From assembly GCA_021648845.1 (NCBI GenBank), contig JAKJHY010000015.1, forward strand, positions 47,357-111,356: a stretch of 64,000 bases of DNA, written 5' to 3'. The notes beneath the pieces are model-generated. The model did not search any database. It worked only from the letters and a program-made list of their open reading frames with translations, and had not been told where the DNA came from. The stretch's first letter is position 1. Each line of letters opens with the position of its first letter. Of this stretch, positions 8,368 through 17,661 are shown one piece after another. The translations under genes and the position numbers were made by a program. Source of the stretch: Mycobacterium sp. MBM. Lineage in GTDB: Bacteria > Actinomycetota > Actinomycetes > Mycobacteriales > Mycobacteriaceae.

Positions 8368-9610
8368 CTGAATGCTCCCTCGAATCGGCTCGTCGTGCAG
8401 GACTGGGTATCGGTGGGGTCGGGTACACGCTCACCGCGCCCGGGTCGGTGGGTAGGGCGAACGTCGGGATGGCATTGCGCCGCAGTGCCCGCCGGATCAT
8501 CAGCGCCACCGCCACCGCGACCGTGGCGGCGACACTGACCATGACGGGCACCCAGACCGGGGAATCCGCACCCCGCAGCGATTGGCTGACGGCGACGATG
8601 ACGATCCAGCCCAGCGAGACCGGGATGAGCAGCTTCCAGCCCATCGCCATGAACTGGTCGTAACGCAGCCGGGGCAGGGTGGCGCGCAACCACATGAACA
8701 GGAACAGAAACGTCCACACCTTCGCGACGAACCACAGCAGCGGCCACCAGCCCGAGTTGGCGCCCTCGATAAGGCTGAACGGCAGCGGCGCCTGCCATCC
8801 ACCGAAGAACATCGTGGTGGCCAGCGCCGAAACCGTCGTCATGTTGATGTACTCGGCGAGCATGAACATCGCGAACTTCAGCGACGAGTATTCGGTGTGG
8901 AATCCGCCGACCAGCTCACCCTCGGCCTCCGGGAGGTCGAACGGCGCGCGGTTGGTCTCGCCGACCATGGAGGTGACGTACACCAGGAACGACGGCAGCA
9001 GCAGGAACACGAACCAGGTGCTGTGCTGGGCGGCTACGATGCCGGAGGTCGACATGGTGCCGGCGAAGAGGAATACCGCGACGAAGGACAACGCCATCGC
9101 GATCTCGTAGGAGACGACCTGCGCACTGGAGCGTAGACCGCCCAGCAATGGATAGGTCGAGCCGGATGCCCAGCCCGCCAACACGATTCCGTACACCCCG
9201 ACCGAGGTGACCGCCAGGACGTACAGCACCGCGACCGGGAGGTCGGTCAGTTGCAGGGCGGTGGTGTGCCCGAACACCGACACCAGCCCGCCCATCGGGA
9301 TGACGGCGAAGGCCATGATCGCCGGGATGACCGCGATCACCGGCGCCATCAGGTAGATCGGCTTGTCGACACCCGCCGGGATGAGGCCCTCTTTGAGGGC
9401 GAGTTTGATGCCGTCGGCCAGGCTCTGCAACAGACCGAACGGACCCACCCGGTTGGGCCCGAACCGCATCTGCATGCGGCCCAGGATCTTTCGCTCGGCG
9501 AGGATCGCCACCAACACGGTGAGCACCAGGAACGCGAAGATCGCCAGGCATTTGGCCAGCATCAGCCACCACGGGTCGTGGCCGAACGAACTCAGATCTG
9601 GGTAGGTCAT
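8351..9610 (-). CDS. nuoH: NADH-quinone oxidoreductase subunit H
   Basis: A 419-residue membrane subunit that forms the quinone-access chamber of complex I. Diagnostic sequence includes ERKILGRMQMRFGPNRVGP near the N-terminus, LQSLADGIKLALKEG, and NRAPFDLPEAEGELVGGFH in the cytoplasmic loop. The ATG at 9610 overlaps the nuoG stop as ATGA and was preferred over an in-frame start 15 codons upstream. The C-terminal tail, rich in Pro and Arg, extends beyond the E. coli protein, as is typical in actinobacteria. Confidence 0.96.
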   Translation of the reverse strand: MTYPDLSSFGHDPWWLMLAKCLAIFAFLVLTVLVAILAERKILGRMQMRFGPNRVGPFGLLQSLADGIKLALKEGLIPAGVDKPIYLMAPVIAVIPAIMAFAVIPMGGLVSVFGHTTALQLTDLPVAVLYVLAVTSVGVYGIVLAGWASGSTYPLLGGLRSSAQVVSYEIAMALSFVAVFLFAGTMSTSGIVAAQHSTWFVFLLLPSFLVYVTSMVGETNRAPFDLPEAEGELVGGFHTEYSSLKFAMFMLAEYINMTTVSALATTMFFGGWQAPLPFSLIEGANSGWWPLLWFVAKVWTFLFLFMWLRATLPRLRYDQFMAMGWKLLIPVSLGWIVIVAVSQSLRGADSPVWVPVMVSVAATVAVAVALMIRRALRRNAIPTFALPTDPGAVSVYPTPPIPSPARRADSREHSDVQSR

Positions 9611-11979
9611 GCGGGCTCGATCCCGACGACGGCGCCGGGCGTGACACCCAGACACCGGTACACCGAACCTGCGGAGTTCAGCGGTACCCAGACCACCCGG
9701 TCGGGCATCTCGGTGATCTCCAGTGGCAGCTCCAGTTCGCCGCTGACGCTGCGGACCCGCAGCAGATCACCGTCGGTGCAGCCGATCTCGGATGCCGTCA
9801 CCGCCGAGCACCGCGCGACGGCGGGACGCGCTGTGGCGGCCAGATGTGCTTCGCCGTCCTGGAGACGGCCGCCGTCGAGCAGCATCCGCCACCCGGTCAG
9901 AACCGCTTGACCGGGTTCGGGGCATGGTAGGTCGGCGGCCGGGACTGCCGGCGCGCCCGCGCGTGGGCCCTGCCAGGTGCCGAGCCGGTCCATCTCGGCG
10001 CGTACGGTGGCGGGGTCGGTCAGCCGTAGGTCCACGCCGACCTCGTCGGCGAGCGCGGCGAGCACCCGCATATCGGCGGTGGCCGTCGGGGGCAGCGCAG
10101 CACCGAACGGCCGGTGCCGGCCCTCCCAGTTGACGAAGGTGCCGGCCTTCTCGGCGACGGGTGCGACCGGGAAGACCACGTCGGCGCGCTCGGTGACCGC
10201 GCTGTGTCGCATTTCCAGGCTGACGATGAACGGCGCGGCGTCCAGAGCGTCGACGGCGGCCTGCGGGTCGGGCAGATCGTCGACGTCCACGCCGCCGATG
10301 AGCAGGGCCGCGATCTCACCCGCGGCCGTCGCCGCCAGGATCGCGTCGGTATCGCGGCCGGCCCGGGCCGGCAGCTGCTCGACGTTCCAGGCGGCCGCCA
10401 CCTCGGCGCGCGCGGCCGCGTCCTCGACCGGACGCCCGCCGGGCAGGAGATGCGGGGTGGCGCCGGCTTCCAGCGCGCCGCGGTCGCCGGCGCGACGCGG
10501 CACCCAGGCCAGCCGCGCACCGGTCGCGGCGGCCAACCGCACGGCTGCGGTGTAGGCGCCGGGGGAGCCGGCGAGGCGTTCGCCGACCAGGATGAGCGCA
10601 TCCGGCGGCAGATTCCCGTGCAGGCCGTCCAGTGCCGCGGCCTCCCCGCCCGGTGCCGCCGGGACGAGGCGTCCACCCATCTTGCGCAGCCCACGGGTGG
10701 CGAACGGAGCCACCGACAGCACCGGCACGCCGTGCCTGCGGAAGGCCTTACGTAGCCGCAGGAAGACGATGGGTGATTCCTCTTCGGGTTCGAGCCCGGC
10801 CAGCAGCACCGCGGGCGCGGACTCGATATCGGCGTAGCTGACCGACTGCGGCAGTCCGGCGACCGCATGCGCGAGGAACTGGGACTCTTCGGCCGAGTGC
10901 ACTCGGCTGCGGAAGTCGATATCGTTGCTGTCCAGCATGATCCGGGCGAACTTGGCGTAGCCGTAGGCGTCCTCGACAGTGGCTCGCCCGCCGACCAGGA
11001 CACCGGCCCGCCCCGCCGCGGCGGTCAGGCCGCGCACGGCGATCGCCACCGCCTCCGACCACGACGCCGGGCGTTGGCTGCCGTCGGGGTCGCGCACCAG
11101 CGGTGTGGTGATGCGATCTGCCTGGCGGGCATAGGTGAAGGCCCAGCGGCCCTTGTCGCAGTTCCATTCCTCGTTGACCTCAGGATCATCGCCGGCCAAC
11201 CGCCGCAACACCTTTCCGCGACGGTGGTCGGTGCGTTGCGCGCATCCCGACGCGCAATGCTCGCAGACACTCGGTGCGGACACCAGGTCGAAGGGCCGGG
11301 CCCGGAACCGATAGGCGGCCCCGGTGAGGGCTCCGACCGGGCAGATCTGCACGGTGTTACCGGAGAAGTAGGAGTCGAAGGTCGCACCGTCGGCGATGCC
11401 GACCTGCTGCAGGGCACCGCGTTCCAGTAGCTCGATGGACGGGTCGCCGGCGATCTGGTCGGAGAACCGGGTGCAGCGGGCGCACAGCACACAGCGCTCC
11501 CGGTCCAGCAGCACCTGGGCGGACAGGTTGATCGGCTTCGGGTAGGTGCGCTTGACGTCGTCGAAGCGGGAGTCGGTCCGGCCGTTGGACATGGCTTGGT
11601 TCTGCAAGGGGCATTCACCGCCCTTGTCGCACACCGGACAGTCCAGCGGATGGTTGATCAGTAGCAGTTCCATCACGCCGTGTTGTGCCCGGTCGGCGAT
11701 CTCGGAGGTCAGTTGGGTGCGCACCACCATGTCCGGGCTGACGGTGGCGGTGCACGAGGCCAGCGGTTTGCGCTGACCTTCGACCTCGACCAGGCACTGC
11801 CGGCAGGCACCGACCGGATCCAGTAGGGGGTGATCGCAGAATCGCGGAATCTGGATGCCCATCAGCTCGGCGGCGCGGATCAGCAGGGTGCCCTTTGGCA
11901 CGCTGATCCGGTGGTCGTCGATGCTCAACGACACCATCTCGACGGGCTGGGTGTCCTTGGCCGGTTCGGCGATCGTCAT
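9607..11979 (-). CDS. nuoG: NADH-quinone oxidoreductase subunit G (iron-sulfur, molybdopterin-oxidoreductase fold)
   Basis: A 790-residue peripheral-arm subunit. The first 200 residues hold a 2Fe-2S domain (CDHPLLDPVGACRQC, then ASC), an HPLDCPVCDKGGECPLQ segment and RCVLCARC. A further four-Cys site, CEHCASGC with WNCDKGR, matches the N7 cluster present in many bacterial NuoG proteins. The remainder has the molybdopterin-oxidoreductase fold but serves structurally in complex I. Both ends overlap neighbouring genes by 4 bp. Confidence 0.96.
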   Translation of the reverse strand: MTIAEPAKDTQPVEMVSLSIDDHRISVPKGTLLIRAAELMGIQIPRFCDHPLLDPVGACRQCLVEVEGQRKPLASCTATVSPDMVVRTQLTSEIADRAQHGVMELLLINHPLDCPVCDKGGECPLQNQAMSNGRTDSRFDDVKRTYPKPINLSAQVLLDRERCVLCARCTRFSDQIAGDPSIELLERGALQQVGIADGATFDSYFSGNTVQICPVGALTGAAYRFRARPFDLVSAPSVCEHCASGCAQRTDHRRGKVLRRLAGDDPEVNEEWNCDKGRWAFTYARQADRITTPLVRDPDGSQRPASWSEAVAIAVRGLTAAAGRAGVLVGGRATVEDAYGYAKFARIMLDSNDIDFRSRVHSAEESQFLAHAVAGLPQSVSYADIESAPAVLLAGLEPEEESPIVFLRLRKAFRRHGVPVLSVAPFATRGLRKMGGRLVPAAPGGEAAALDGLHGNLPPDALILVGERLAGSPGAYTAAVRLAAATGARLAWVPRRAGDRGALEAGATPHLLPGGRPVEDAAARAEVAAAWNVEQLPARAGRDTDAILAATAAGEIAALLIGGVDVDDLPDPQAAVDALDAAPFIVSLEMRHSAVTERADVVFPVAPVAEKAGTFVNWEGRHRPFGAALPPTATADMRVLAALADEVGVDLRLTDPATVRAEMDRLGTWQGPRAGAPAVPAADLPCPEPGQAVLTGWRMLLDGGRLQDGEAHLAATARPAVARCSAVTASEIGCTDGDLLRVRSVSGELELPLEITEMPDRVVWVPLNSAGSVYRCLGVTPGAVVGIEPA

Positions 11980-13286
11980 ACGCCCGCCCCTTCGGTCGCG
12001 AATAGTGTCGACGCAGCTGGATCAAACGGGCATCCCCCGCCCAGGTGGGCCAGGTACTCGTCGCGGAAATACTTGACCGAGGAGATGATCGGGCTGGCCG
12101 CACCGTCGCCGAGGGCGCAGAACGACTTGCCGAGGATGGCGTCGGAGATGTCGAGCAGGGTGTCGATATCGGCGCTCGTGCCCGCGCCGCTCTCCAGCCG
12201 CCCGTAGATCTGGGCCAGCCAGTAGGTGCCCTCGCGGCACGGGGTGCATTTCCCGCAGGATTCGTGAGCGTAGAACTGGGTCCAGCGCCGCACGGCGCGA
12301 ACCACGCAGGTGGTCTCGTCGAAGATCTGTAACGCCTTGGTGCCCAGCATCGAGCCGGCGCCGGCCACACCCTCGTAATCCAATGGCACATCGAGATGTT
12401 CGGGGGTCAGCAGCGGCGTCGACGAGCCGCCGGGGGTCCAGAACTTCAACGTGTGCCCGGCCCGCACCCCGCCGGCCAGCTGGAGAAGTTCGCGCAGTGT
12501 GACACCGAGCGGAGCCTCGTACTGCCCGGGACGGGTGACGTGCCCGGACAGCGAGTACAGCGTGAAACCCGGCGATTTGTCCGAGCCCATCGATTTGAAC
12601 CAGTCCACACCGCCGGCGATGACGGCGGGCACACTGGCGATGGATTCGACATTGTTCACCACGGTGGGGCAGGCGTACAGGCCCGCGACAGCGGGGAACG
12701 GCGGCCGCAGCCGGGGCTGGCCGCGGCGGCCCTCCAGCGAATCCAGCAGCGCGGTTTCCTCCCCGCAGATGTAGGCGCCCGCGCCGGCGTGCACGACGAG
12801 ATCCACGACGGGGCGAGCGGAGCGACGGGATGAGGCACTGTCGCCCAGATAACCGGCGTCATACGCCTCGGCGACCGCGGCCTGCAGGCGGCGAAGCACC
12901 GGCACCACCTCGCCGCGCAGGTAGATGAACGCCTGCCGCGCCCGGATCGCGTGGGCCGCGATGATGGCACCCTCGATGAGGGTGTGCGGTGACGCCATCA
13001 TCAGCGGAATGTCTTTGCATGTACCGGGTTCGGACTCGTCGGCATTGATCACCAGGTACTTGGGCTTGGGATCGTCCTGGTTGATGAATGACCATTTCTG
13101 TCCCGTCGGGAAGCCCGCCCCGCCGCGACCGCGAAGCCCGGACTCTTTCACCAGGGTGATGACATCGCCCGGTGCCATCGCGAGTGCCGTGGACAGTGCC
13201 TGATAGCCGCCGTGGCTCCGGTAGGCGTCCAGCGTCCAGGACGACGGCTGGTCCCAGTGCCGGCTCAGGACGGGCGCGAGCGTCAC
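11976..13286 (-). CDS. nuoF: NADH-quinone oxidoreductase subunit F (FMN, NADH site)
   Basis: A 436-residue flavoprotein subunit where NADH is oxidised. The glycine-rich FMN/NADH motif GLRGRGGAGFPTGQKW is near residue 50, with HAGAGAYICGEETALLDSLE following, and the N3 4Fe-4S cluster motif ESCGKCTPCREG is near residue 345. It starts at a GTG that overlaps nuoE as GTGA. An unusual SASSRRSARP stretch just before HAGAGAY appears to be a small insertion compared with the M. tuberculosis protein as I recall it; it lies in a surface-loop position and the frame is intact. Confidence 0.96.
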   Translation of the reverse strand: MTLAPVLSRHWDQPSSWTLDAYRSHGGYQALSTALAMAPGDVITLVKESGLRGRGGAGFPTGQKWSFINQDDPKPKYLVINADESEPGTCKDIPLMMASPHTLIEGAIIAAHAIRARQAFIYLRGEVVPVLRRLQAAVAEAYDAGYLGDSASSRRSARPVVDLVVHAGAGAYICGEETALLDSLEGRRGQPRLRPPFPAVAGLYACPTVVNNVESIASVPAVIAGGVDWFKSMGSDKSPGFTLYSLSGHVTRPGQYEAPLGVTLRELLQLAGGVRAGHTLKFWTPGGSSTPLLTPEHLDVPLDYEGVAGAGSMLGTKALQIFDETTCVVRAVRRWTQFYAHESCGKCTPCREGTYWLAQIYGRLESGAGTSADIDTLLDISDAILGKSFCALGDGAASPIISSVKYFRDEYLAHLGGGCPFDPAASTLFATEGAGV

Positions 13287-14128
13287 GGTCGGCCCCCGTC
13301 CGTCGGCGGCAGATCGACGGACGGTGCCGGGGCCGGCTCGTCGCGTGCGGACTCCTTGGTGATTCGTTCGTCATCGGGACCTGATGCGGTGGAGTTGGTG
13401 TCGCCGGTCTGAGGGGCTGTCATACCGTGTTCGCGGGCGATGCGCAGCCCCACCAGCGTGGCCTCGCCGGGGGCGCCATCATTGGCCCCCGGCCGCTGGT
13501 CGGGGAAGCCGGCCAGGATGCGCGCGGTCTGGGTGAACGTACATAGCGGTGCGCCGCGGGTTGGTGTGACAGTGCTGCCATCACGCAACTCGTCCACGAG
13601 TTGCCGTGCCGAAGAGGGGGTTTGGTTGTCGAAGAATTCCCAGTTGACCATCACCACCGGGGCGTAGTCGCAGGCTGCGTTGCACTCGATGTGCTCGAGG
13701 GTGACCGAGCCGTCGGGGGTCGTCTGGCCGGCCTGCAGACCGAGGTGGTCCTCGAGCACCTCGAGGATCGCATCACCGCCCATGATCGCGCACAGCGTAT
13801 TGGTGCAGACGCCGACGAGATAGTCACCGGTCGGGGTGCGCCGGTACATCGAATAGAAGGTTGCGACGGCGGTGACCTCGGCGGGGGTGAGGTTCAACTG
13901 TGCGGCGCAGAAACCGATTCCGGCCGGGGTGAGGTAGCCATCCTGGGCTTGGACAAGGTGCAGCAACGGCAGCAGCGCCGAGCGTGCCACCGGGTAGCGG
14001 GCGATGATCTGCTCGGCATCGGCGCCGAGGCGTTCGGTGACTTCGGCCGAATAGGTCTGGGGCCCAGCGCTGATGGGGGGACCCGATTCGTCGGGGCGCT
14101 GCCCGAGTTGGAGGTCGATGGTGCTCAC
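13283..14128 (-). CDS. nuoE: NADH-quinone oxidoreductase subunit E (2Fe-2S)
   Basis: A 281-residue thioredoxin-fold subunit carrying cluster N1a. The four ligand cysteines are visible as VCTNTLC and ECNAACDYAP. The core ends near residue 215; after it comes a hydrophilic, Pro/Asp/Glu-rich tail of about 60 residues (GDTNSTASGPDDERIT onward) that is longer than in most bacteria but similar in kind to other mycobacterial NuoE proteins. It starts at a GTG 7 bp after the nuoD stop, and its end overlaps nuoF by 4 bp. Confidence 0.95.
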   Translation of the reverse strand: MSTIDLQLGQRPDESGPPISAGPQTYSAEVTERLGADAEQIIARYPVARSALLPLLHLVQAQDGYLTPAGIGFCAAQLNLTPAEVTAVATFYSMYRRTPTGDYLVGVCTNTLCAIMGGDAILEVLEDHLGLQAGQTTPDGSVTLEHIECNAACDYAPVVMVNWEFFDNQTPSSARQLVDELRDGSTVTPTRGAPLCTFTQTARILAGFPDQRPGANDGAPGEATLVGLRIAREHGMTAPQTGDTNSTASGPDDERITKESARDEPAPAPSVDLPPTDGGRP

Positions 14129-14135
14129 CTGACTA

Positions 14136-15437
14136 TCACCTGTCCACGCCTCCCATCACCGGGTCGATCGAGGCCACCGCGGAGATGGCGTCGGCGACCA
14201 TGCCGCCTTCGCACATCGCGGCCACCGCCTGCAGGTTGGTGAACGAGGGGTCGCGGTAGTGCACCCGGTACGGGCGGGTGCCACCGTCGCTGACCATGTG
14301 TACGCCGAGCTCGCCCCGGGGAGATTCGACGGCAACGTACACCTGCCCGGCCGGCACCCGGATACCCTCGGTGACCAGCTTGAAATGATGGATCAGCGCT
14401 TCCATGGAGGAGCCCATGATCTTGGCGATGTGCTCCGCGGAGTTGCCCAGTCCGTCCGGCCCGATCTTGAGATCGGCCGGCCAGGCCAGCTTTCTGTCGG
14501 TCAGCATCACCGGGCCGGGTTTCAGCCGGGCGACGCACTGCTCGACGATTCTGAGCGACTGCTTCATCTCGTCGACACGAATCAGGTAGCGCCCGTAGGC
14601 ATCGCAACCGTCGTCGGTGCAGACGTCGAAGTCGTAGGACTCATAGCCGCAGTAGGGCTGGGCGCGGCGTAGGTCGTGCGGCAGACCGGTGGACCGCAGC
14701 ACCGGCCCGGTGATTCCCAGTGCCATGCACCCGGTCAGATCCAGGTAACCGATGCCCTGGGTGCGGGCCTTCCAGATGTAGTTCTCCCGCAGCAGTTTCT
14801 CCAGGTCCTGCAGTCCCTCGGGCAATACCGTCAGCAGTTCGCGCAGTTGCGGTATGGCCTCATCGGGTAAATCGGCGGCCAGTCCGCCCGGTCGGATGTA
14901 GGCGTGGTTCATCCGCAATCCGGTGATCGTCTCGAACAGGCTGAGTACCAGTTCCCGCTCGCGAAAGCCGAAGAACATCGCCGACATCGCGCCGAGTTCC
15001 ATACCGCCGGTGGCCAGGGCCACCAGGTGACTGGAGATGCGGTTGAGTTCCATCAGCATGACGCGGATGATGCTGGCCCGTTCGGGAATGTCATCGGTGA
15101 CGCCGAGCAGCTTCTCCACGCCCAGGCAGTAGGCTGTCTCGTTGAAGAAGGGTGACAGGTAATCCATTCGGGTGACGAATGTGACGCCCTGGGTCCAGTT
15201 CCGGTATTCGAGGTTCTTCTCGATCCCGGTATGGAGGTAGCCGATGCCGCAGCGGGCCTCGGTGATGGTCTCGCCCTCGATCTCCAGGATGAGCCGCAGC
15301 ACGCCGTGGGTGGACGGGTGTTGCGGGCCCATGTTGACCACGATGCGCTCACCGGCGTGCTCGCGGGCGGCCGCTACCACCGCGTCCCAGTCTTGACCGC
15401 CGACCATGACCACGGGCGGGGAGTCGTGCACCGACAT
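14136..15437 (-). CDS. nuoD: NADH-quinone oxidoreductase subunit D
   Basis: A 433-residue subunit related to the large subunit of NiFe hydrogenases; with NuoB it forms the quinone-reduction site. The N-terminal signature NMGPQHPSTHGVLRLILE includes the conserved His pair that approaches the quinone head group. It also contains GYLHTGIEKN, RMDYLSPF and the C-terminal DPVMGGVDR. The ATG overlaps the last base of the nuoC stop. Confidence 0.97.
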   Translation of the reverse strand: MSVHDSPPVVMVGGQDWDAVVAAAREHAGERIVVNMGPQHPSTHGVLRLILEIEGETITEARCGIGYLHTGIEKNLEYRNWTQGVTFVTRMDYLSPFFNETAYCLGVEKLLGVTDDIPERASIIRVMLMELNRISSHLVALATGGMELGAMSAMFFGFRERELVLSLFETITGLRMNHAYIRPGGLAADLPDEAIPQLRELLTVLPEGLQDLEKLLRENYIWKARTQGIGYLDLTGCMALGITGPVLRSTGLPHDLRRAQPYCGYESYDFDVCTDDGCDAYGRYLIRVDEMKQSLRIVEQCVARLKPGPVMLTDRKLAWPADLKIGPDGLGNSAEHIAKIMGSSMEALIHHFKLVTEGIRVPAGQVYVAVESPRGELGVHMVSDGGTRPYRVHYRDPSFTNLQAVAAMCEGGMVADAISAVASIDPVMGGVDR

Positions 15438-16150
15438 CAGTTGTAGGACCTCCGCTCGTCCGGCGGCGGTATCTGCGCACCGTGGTACTCGACGGGTATG
15501 CCGCCCAGCGGGTAGTCCTTGCGTTGTGGATGTCCAACCCAGTCATCGGGCATCTCGATGCGCGTCAGCGACGGGTGCCCGTCGAAGATGATGCCGAAGA
15601 AGTCGTAGGTCTCGCGTTCGTGCCAGTCGGTGGTCGGGTACACCGCGAACAGCGAGGGGATGTGCGGGTCGGTGTCCGGCGCGGCGACCTCGACGCGCAA
15701 CCGGCGGTTATGCGTGATCGACATGAGCGGATACACCGCGTGCAACTCGCGGCCGGTCTCCTGGGGGTAGTGCACACCCGAAACGCCAAGACAGAGTTCG
15801 AATCTCAGCGCGGGGTCGTCCCGTAAGGTCTGGGCCACCGTGGGTAGATGCGCGCGCCGCACCTCCAGGGTCAGCTCATCGCGGAACACGATGACGCGCT
15901 CGACCGCGGCCTCGAACACGTCCGCCCCGAGCCCGCCGATCAGGGCGTCGACCAGCTCGTCGAAATATCCGCCGTAGGGGCGCGGCGAGCTACCGGGCAG
16001 CGAGATCTCTCGCACCAGACGCCCGTAACCGGAGGTGTCACCGCTGCCGGTGACCCCGAACATGCCGCGGCGCACACCGATCACTTCGACGTCGACATCG
16101 CCAGGTTGCTGTGTTGCTGCTCGCCGGTCGCCGTCTGGTTTGTCGGTCAT
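15437..16150 (-). CDS. nuoC: NADH-quinone oxidoreductase subunit C
   Basis: A 237-residue peripheral-arm subunit (30-kDa family). The diagnostic segment is TDWHERETYDFFGIIFDGHPSL followed by MPDDWVGHPQRKDYPLGG (written here in two parts). The ATG at 16150 overlaps the nuoB stop as ATGA, so the upstream open frame is discarded. It is a separate gene, not fused to nuoD as in E. coli. Confidence 0.95.
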   Translation of the reverse strand: MTDKPDGDRRAATQQPGDVDVEVIGVRRGMFGVTGSGDTSGYGRLVREISLPGSSPRPYGGYFDELVDALIGGLGADVFEAAVERVIVFRDELTLEVRRAHLPTVAQTLRDDPALRFELCLGVSGVHYPQETGRELHAVYPLMSITHNRRLRVEVAAPDTDPHIPSLFAVYPTTDWHERETYDFFGIIFDGHPSLTRIEMPDDWVGHPQRKDYPLGGIPVEYHGAQIPPPDERRSYN

Positions 16151-16704
16151 GAGCGCAGTAACCCCGTCAGCTCGATGGTCGGCCGCGATGCGAGTGCGGC
16201 TGCCTCGGCGGCCGCGACCGCCTCGGCGCGGTTGACCCCCAGCGGCATCTCGGCAATCTTGGCGTGCAGCTTGAGTATCGCGTTGAGCAGCATTTCCGGC
16301 CGTGGCGGACATCCGGGCAGGTAGATGTCCACCGGCACCACATGGTCGACGCCTTGAACCACCGCGTAGTTGTTGAACATGCCGCCCGAGGATGCGCATA
16401 CCCCCATCGCCAGTACCCATTTCGGTTCGGCCATCTGGTCGTAGACCTGTCGCAGTACCGGCGCCATCTTCTGGCTGACCCGCCCGGCGACGATCATCAG
16501 ATCGGCTTGGCGTGGCGTGGCGGAGAACCGCTCCATGCCAAATCGTGAGATGTCGAAGCGTGGGCCTGCAGTGGCCATCATCTCGATGGCGCAGCACGCC
16601 AACCCGAACGTGGCCGGCCACAGCGAGCCCTTGCGCACGTAGCCGGCGACCTTCTCGACGGTGGACAGCAGGATGCCGCCGGGTAGTTGTTCTTCTAGTC
16701 CCAT
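16147..16704 (-). CDS. nuoB: NADH-quinone oxidoreductase subunit B (4Fe-4S N2)
   Basis: A 185-residue subunit that binds the terminal N2 cluster. The vicinal Cys pair is seen in FGLACCAIEMMATAGPRFD, and the two other ligands are in MGVCASSGGMFNNYA and YLPGCPPRPEMLL. The ATG at 16704 (MGLEEQLPGG) is the natural start; it lies 10 bp inside the end of nuoA. Overlapping ends are the norm through this operon. Confidence 0.97.
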   Translation of the reverse strand: MGLEEQLPGGILLSTVEKVAGYVRKGSLWPATFGLACCAIEMMATAGPRFDISRFGMERFSATPRQADLMIVAGRVSQKMAPVLRQVYDQMAEPKWVLAMGVCASSGGMFNNYAVVQGVDHVVPVDIYLPGCPPRPEMLLNAILKLHAKIAEMPLGVNRAEAVAAAEAAALASRPTIELTGLLRS

Positions 16705-17069
16705 GACAGCCCTCCCCGGCGCCAGACGTAGGTGTAGGCCACAAAGACGGTCAGCATGAACAGCAACATCTCGACCACCGCGAACAACCCGAGTGAGTCG
16801 AAGGACACCGCCCACGGGTAGAGGAACACGATCTCGATGTCGAAGATGATGAACAACATCGCCGTCAGGTAGTACTTGACCGGAAAGCGCTGGCCGGTGG
16901 CGAGCTTGGCGTCGGCGGCGGGCAGCAGCGGCTCGATGCCGCATTCGTAGGCTTCCAGTTTCGCCCGGTTGTAGCGGCGCGGTCCGACGAAGGTGGCGAT
17001 GCCCACCGAGCCGATCGCGAAGACGGCAGCGATCGCCCCGAGCACCAAGATGGGTGTGTAGACGTTCAT
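16695..17069 (-). CDS. nuoA: NADH-quinone oxidoreductase subunit A
   Basis: A 124-residue membrane subunit with three helices. The conserved loop YECGIEPL and the segment YYLTAMLFIIFDIEIVFLYP are diagnostic. It is the first gene of the nuoA-N operon. A modest AAAGG ribosome binding site lies about 11 bases before the ATG. The promoter must lie in the 183-bp gap upstream, which contains a CRP-like dyad at 17112-17127. Confidence 0.97.
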   Translation of the reverse strand: MNVYTPILVLGAIAAVFAIGSVGIATFVGPRRYNRAKLEAYECGIEPLLPAADAKLATGQRFPVKYYLTAMLFIIFDIEIVFLYPWAVSFDSLGLFAVVEMLLFMLTVFVAYTYVWRRGGLSWD

Positions 17070-17111
17070 GCCTGTGTCAACCTTTGTGCCGCTCTCTCGT
17101 TGGACTGTCGA

Positions 17112-17127
17112 TGTGAGCTAGGACACA
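17112..17127. promoter_or_regulatory. CRP-like binding site upstream of nuoA
   Basis: TGTGA, six bases, ACACA: one mismatch from the TGTGA-N6-TCACA consensus used by CRP-family regulators, including mycobacterial CRP. Its centre is about 50 bp upstream of the nuoA start codon. No regulator-specific evidence is available beyond the match. Confidence 0.4.
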
Positions 17128-17252
17128 GCTTAGTCGCGTTAACGGTTGAGGCGGCGCATTTTCGTTAGGATCGCTACCACGAGCTGAGCCGCCCGCTGTC
17201 AATGCGCACAGCGATGAAGTTCCTACGGCCGCAGCGTAATTCGTGCTGGGAT

Positions 17253-17651
17253 TCAGCCGCGGTGGCGTAACAGCTGCGCAACTGCCTCACCCAGCCGGAT
17301 CGGGTCGATCGGATGTGGCACGGCGGCTTCCGCGCGTGACCACGACGCCAGCCAGGCATCATCGGCACGCCCGGTGAGCACCAGTATCGGCGGGCACGCC
17401 GCGACTTCGTCCTTGAGTTGTTTGGCCAGCCCCATCCCGCCGGTCGGGGCCGCTTCGCCGTCGAGGATCAGCAGGTCGAAGCCGCCCGCCGCGACCTGCT
17501 CGACGACGACCGCCGCGGTGGCGACATCGAGGTAGCTCAGTTCGGGCAGGTCGGGGTGGATGCGCCGACCGAGTGCCGAGCGCACCTGCTCGCGGGTGCG
17601 GTTGTTGGAGCTGTAGACCAGGATCCGTAGTCGGGCGTCGGTGTCGGCCAC
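17253..17651 (-). CDS. Atypical receiver-domain protein, Rv3143-type orphan response regulator
   Basis: A 132-residue single receiver domain without an output domain. By size and by position just upstream of nuoA it corresponds to Rv3143 of M. tuberculosis. The phosphoacceptor-like Asp is present (D64 in LLILDGEAAP) and Thr93 fits the conserved switch Thr, but the acidic pocket after strand 1 reads YSSNN instead of DD, and the invariant Lys before the last Pro is His113 (PHPID). It is therefore probably not phosphorylated in the normal way and may act as a protein-interaction module. The GTG at 17651 was chosen because it precedes the domain. It is 10 bp downstream of the YceI gene. Confidence 0.75.
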   Translation of the reverse strand: MADTDARLRILVYSSNNRTREQVRSALGRRIHPDLPELSYLDVATAAVVVEQVAAGGFDLLILDGEAAPTGGMGLAKQLKDEVAACPPILVLTGRADDAWLASWSRAEAAVPHPIDPIRLGEAVAQLLRHRG

Positions 17652-17661
17652 ATGGCCGATG

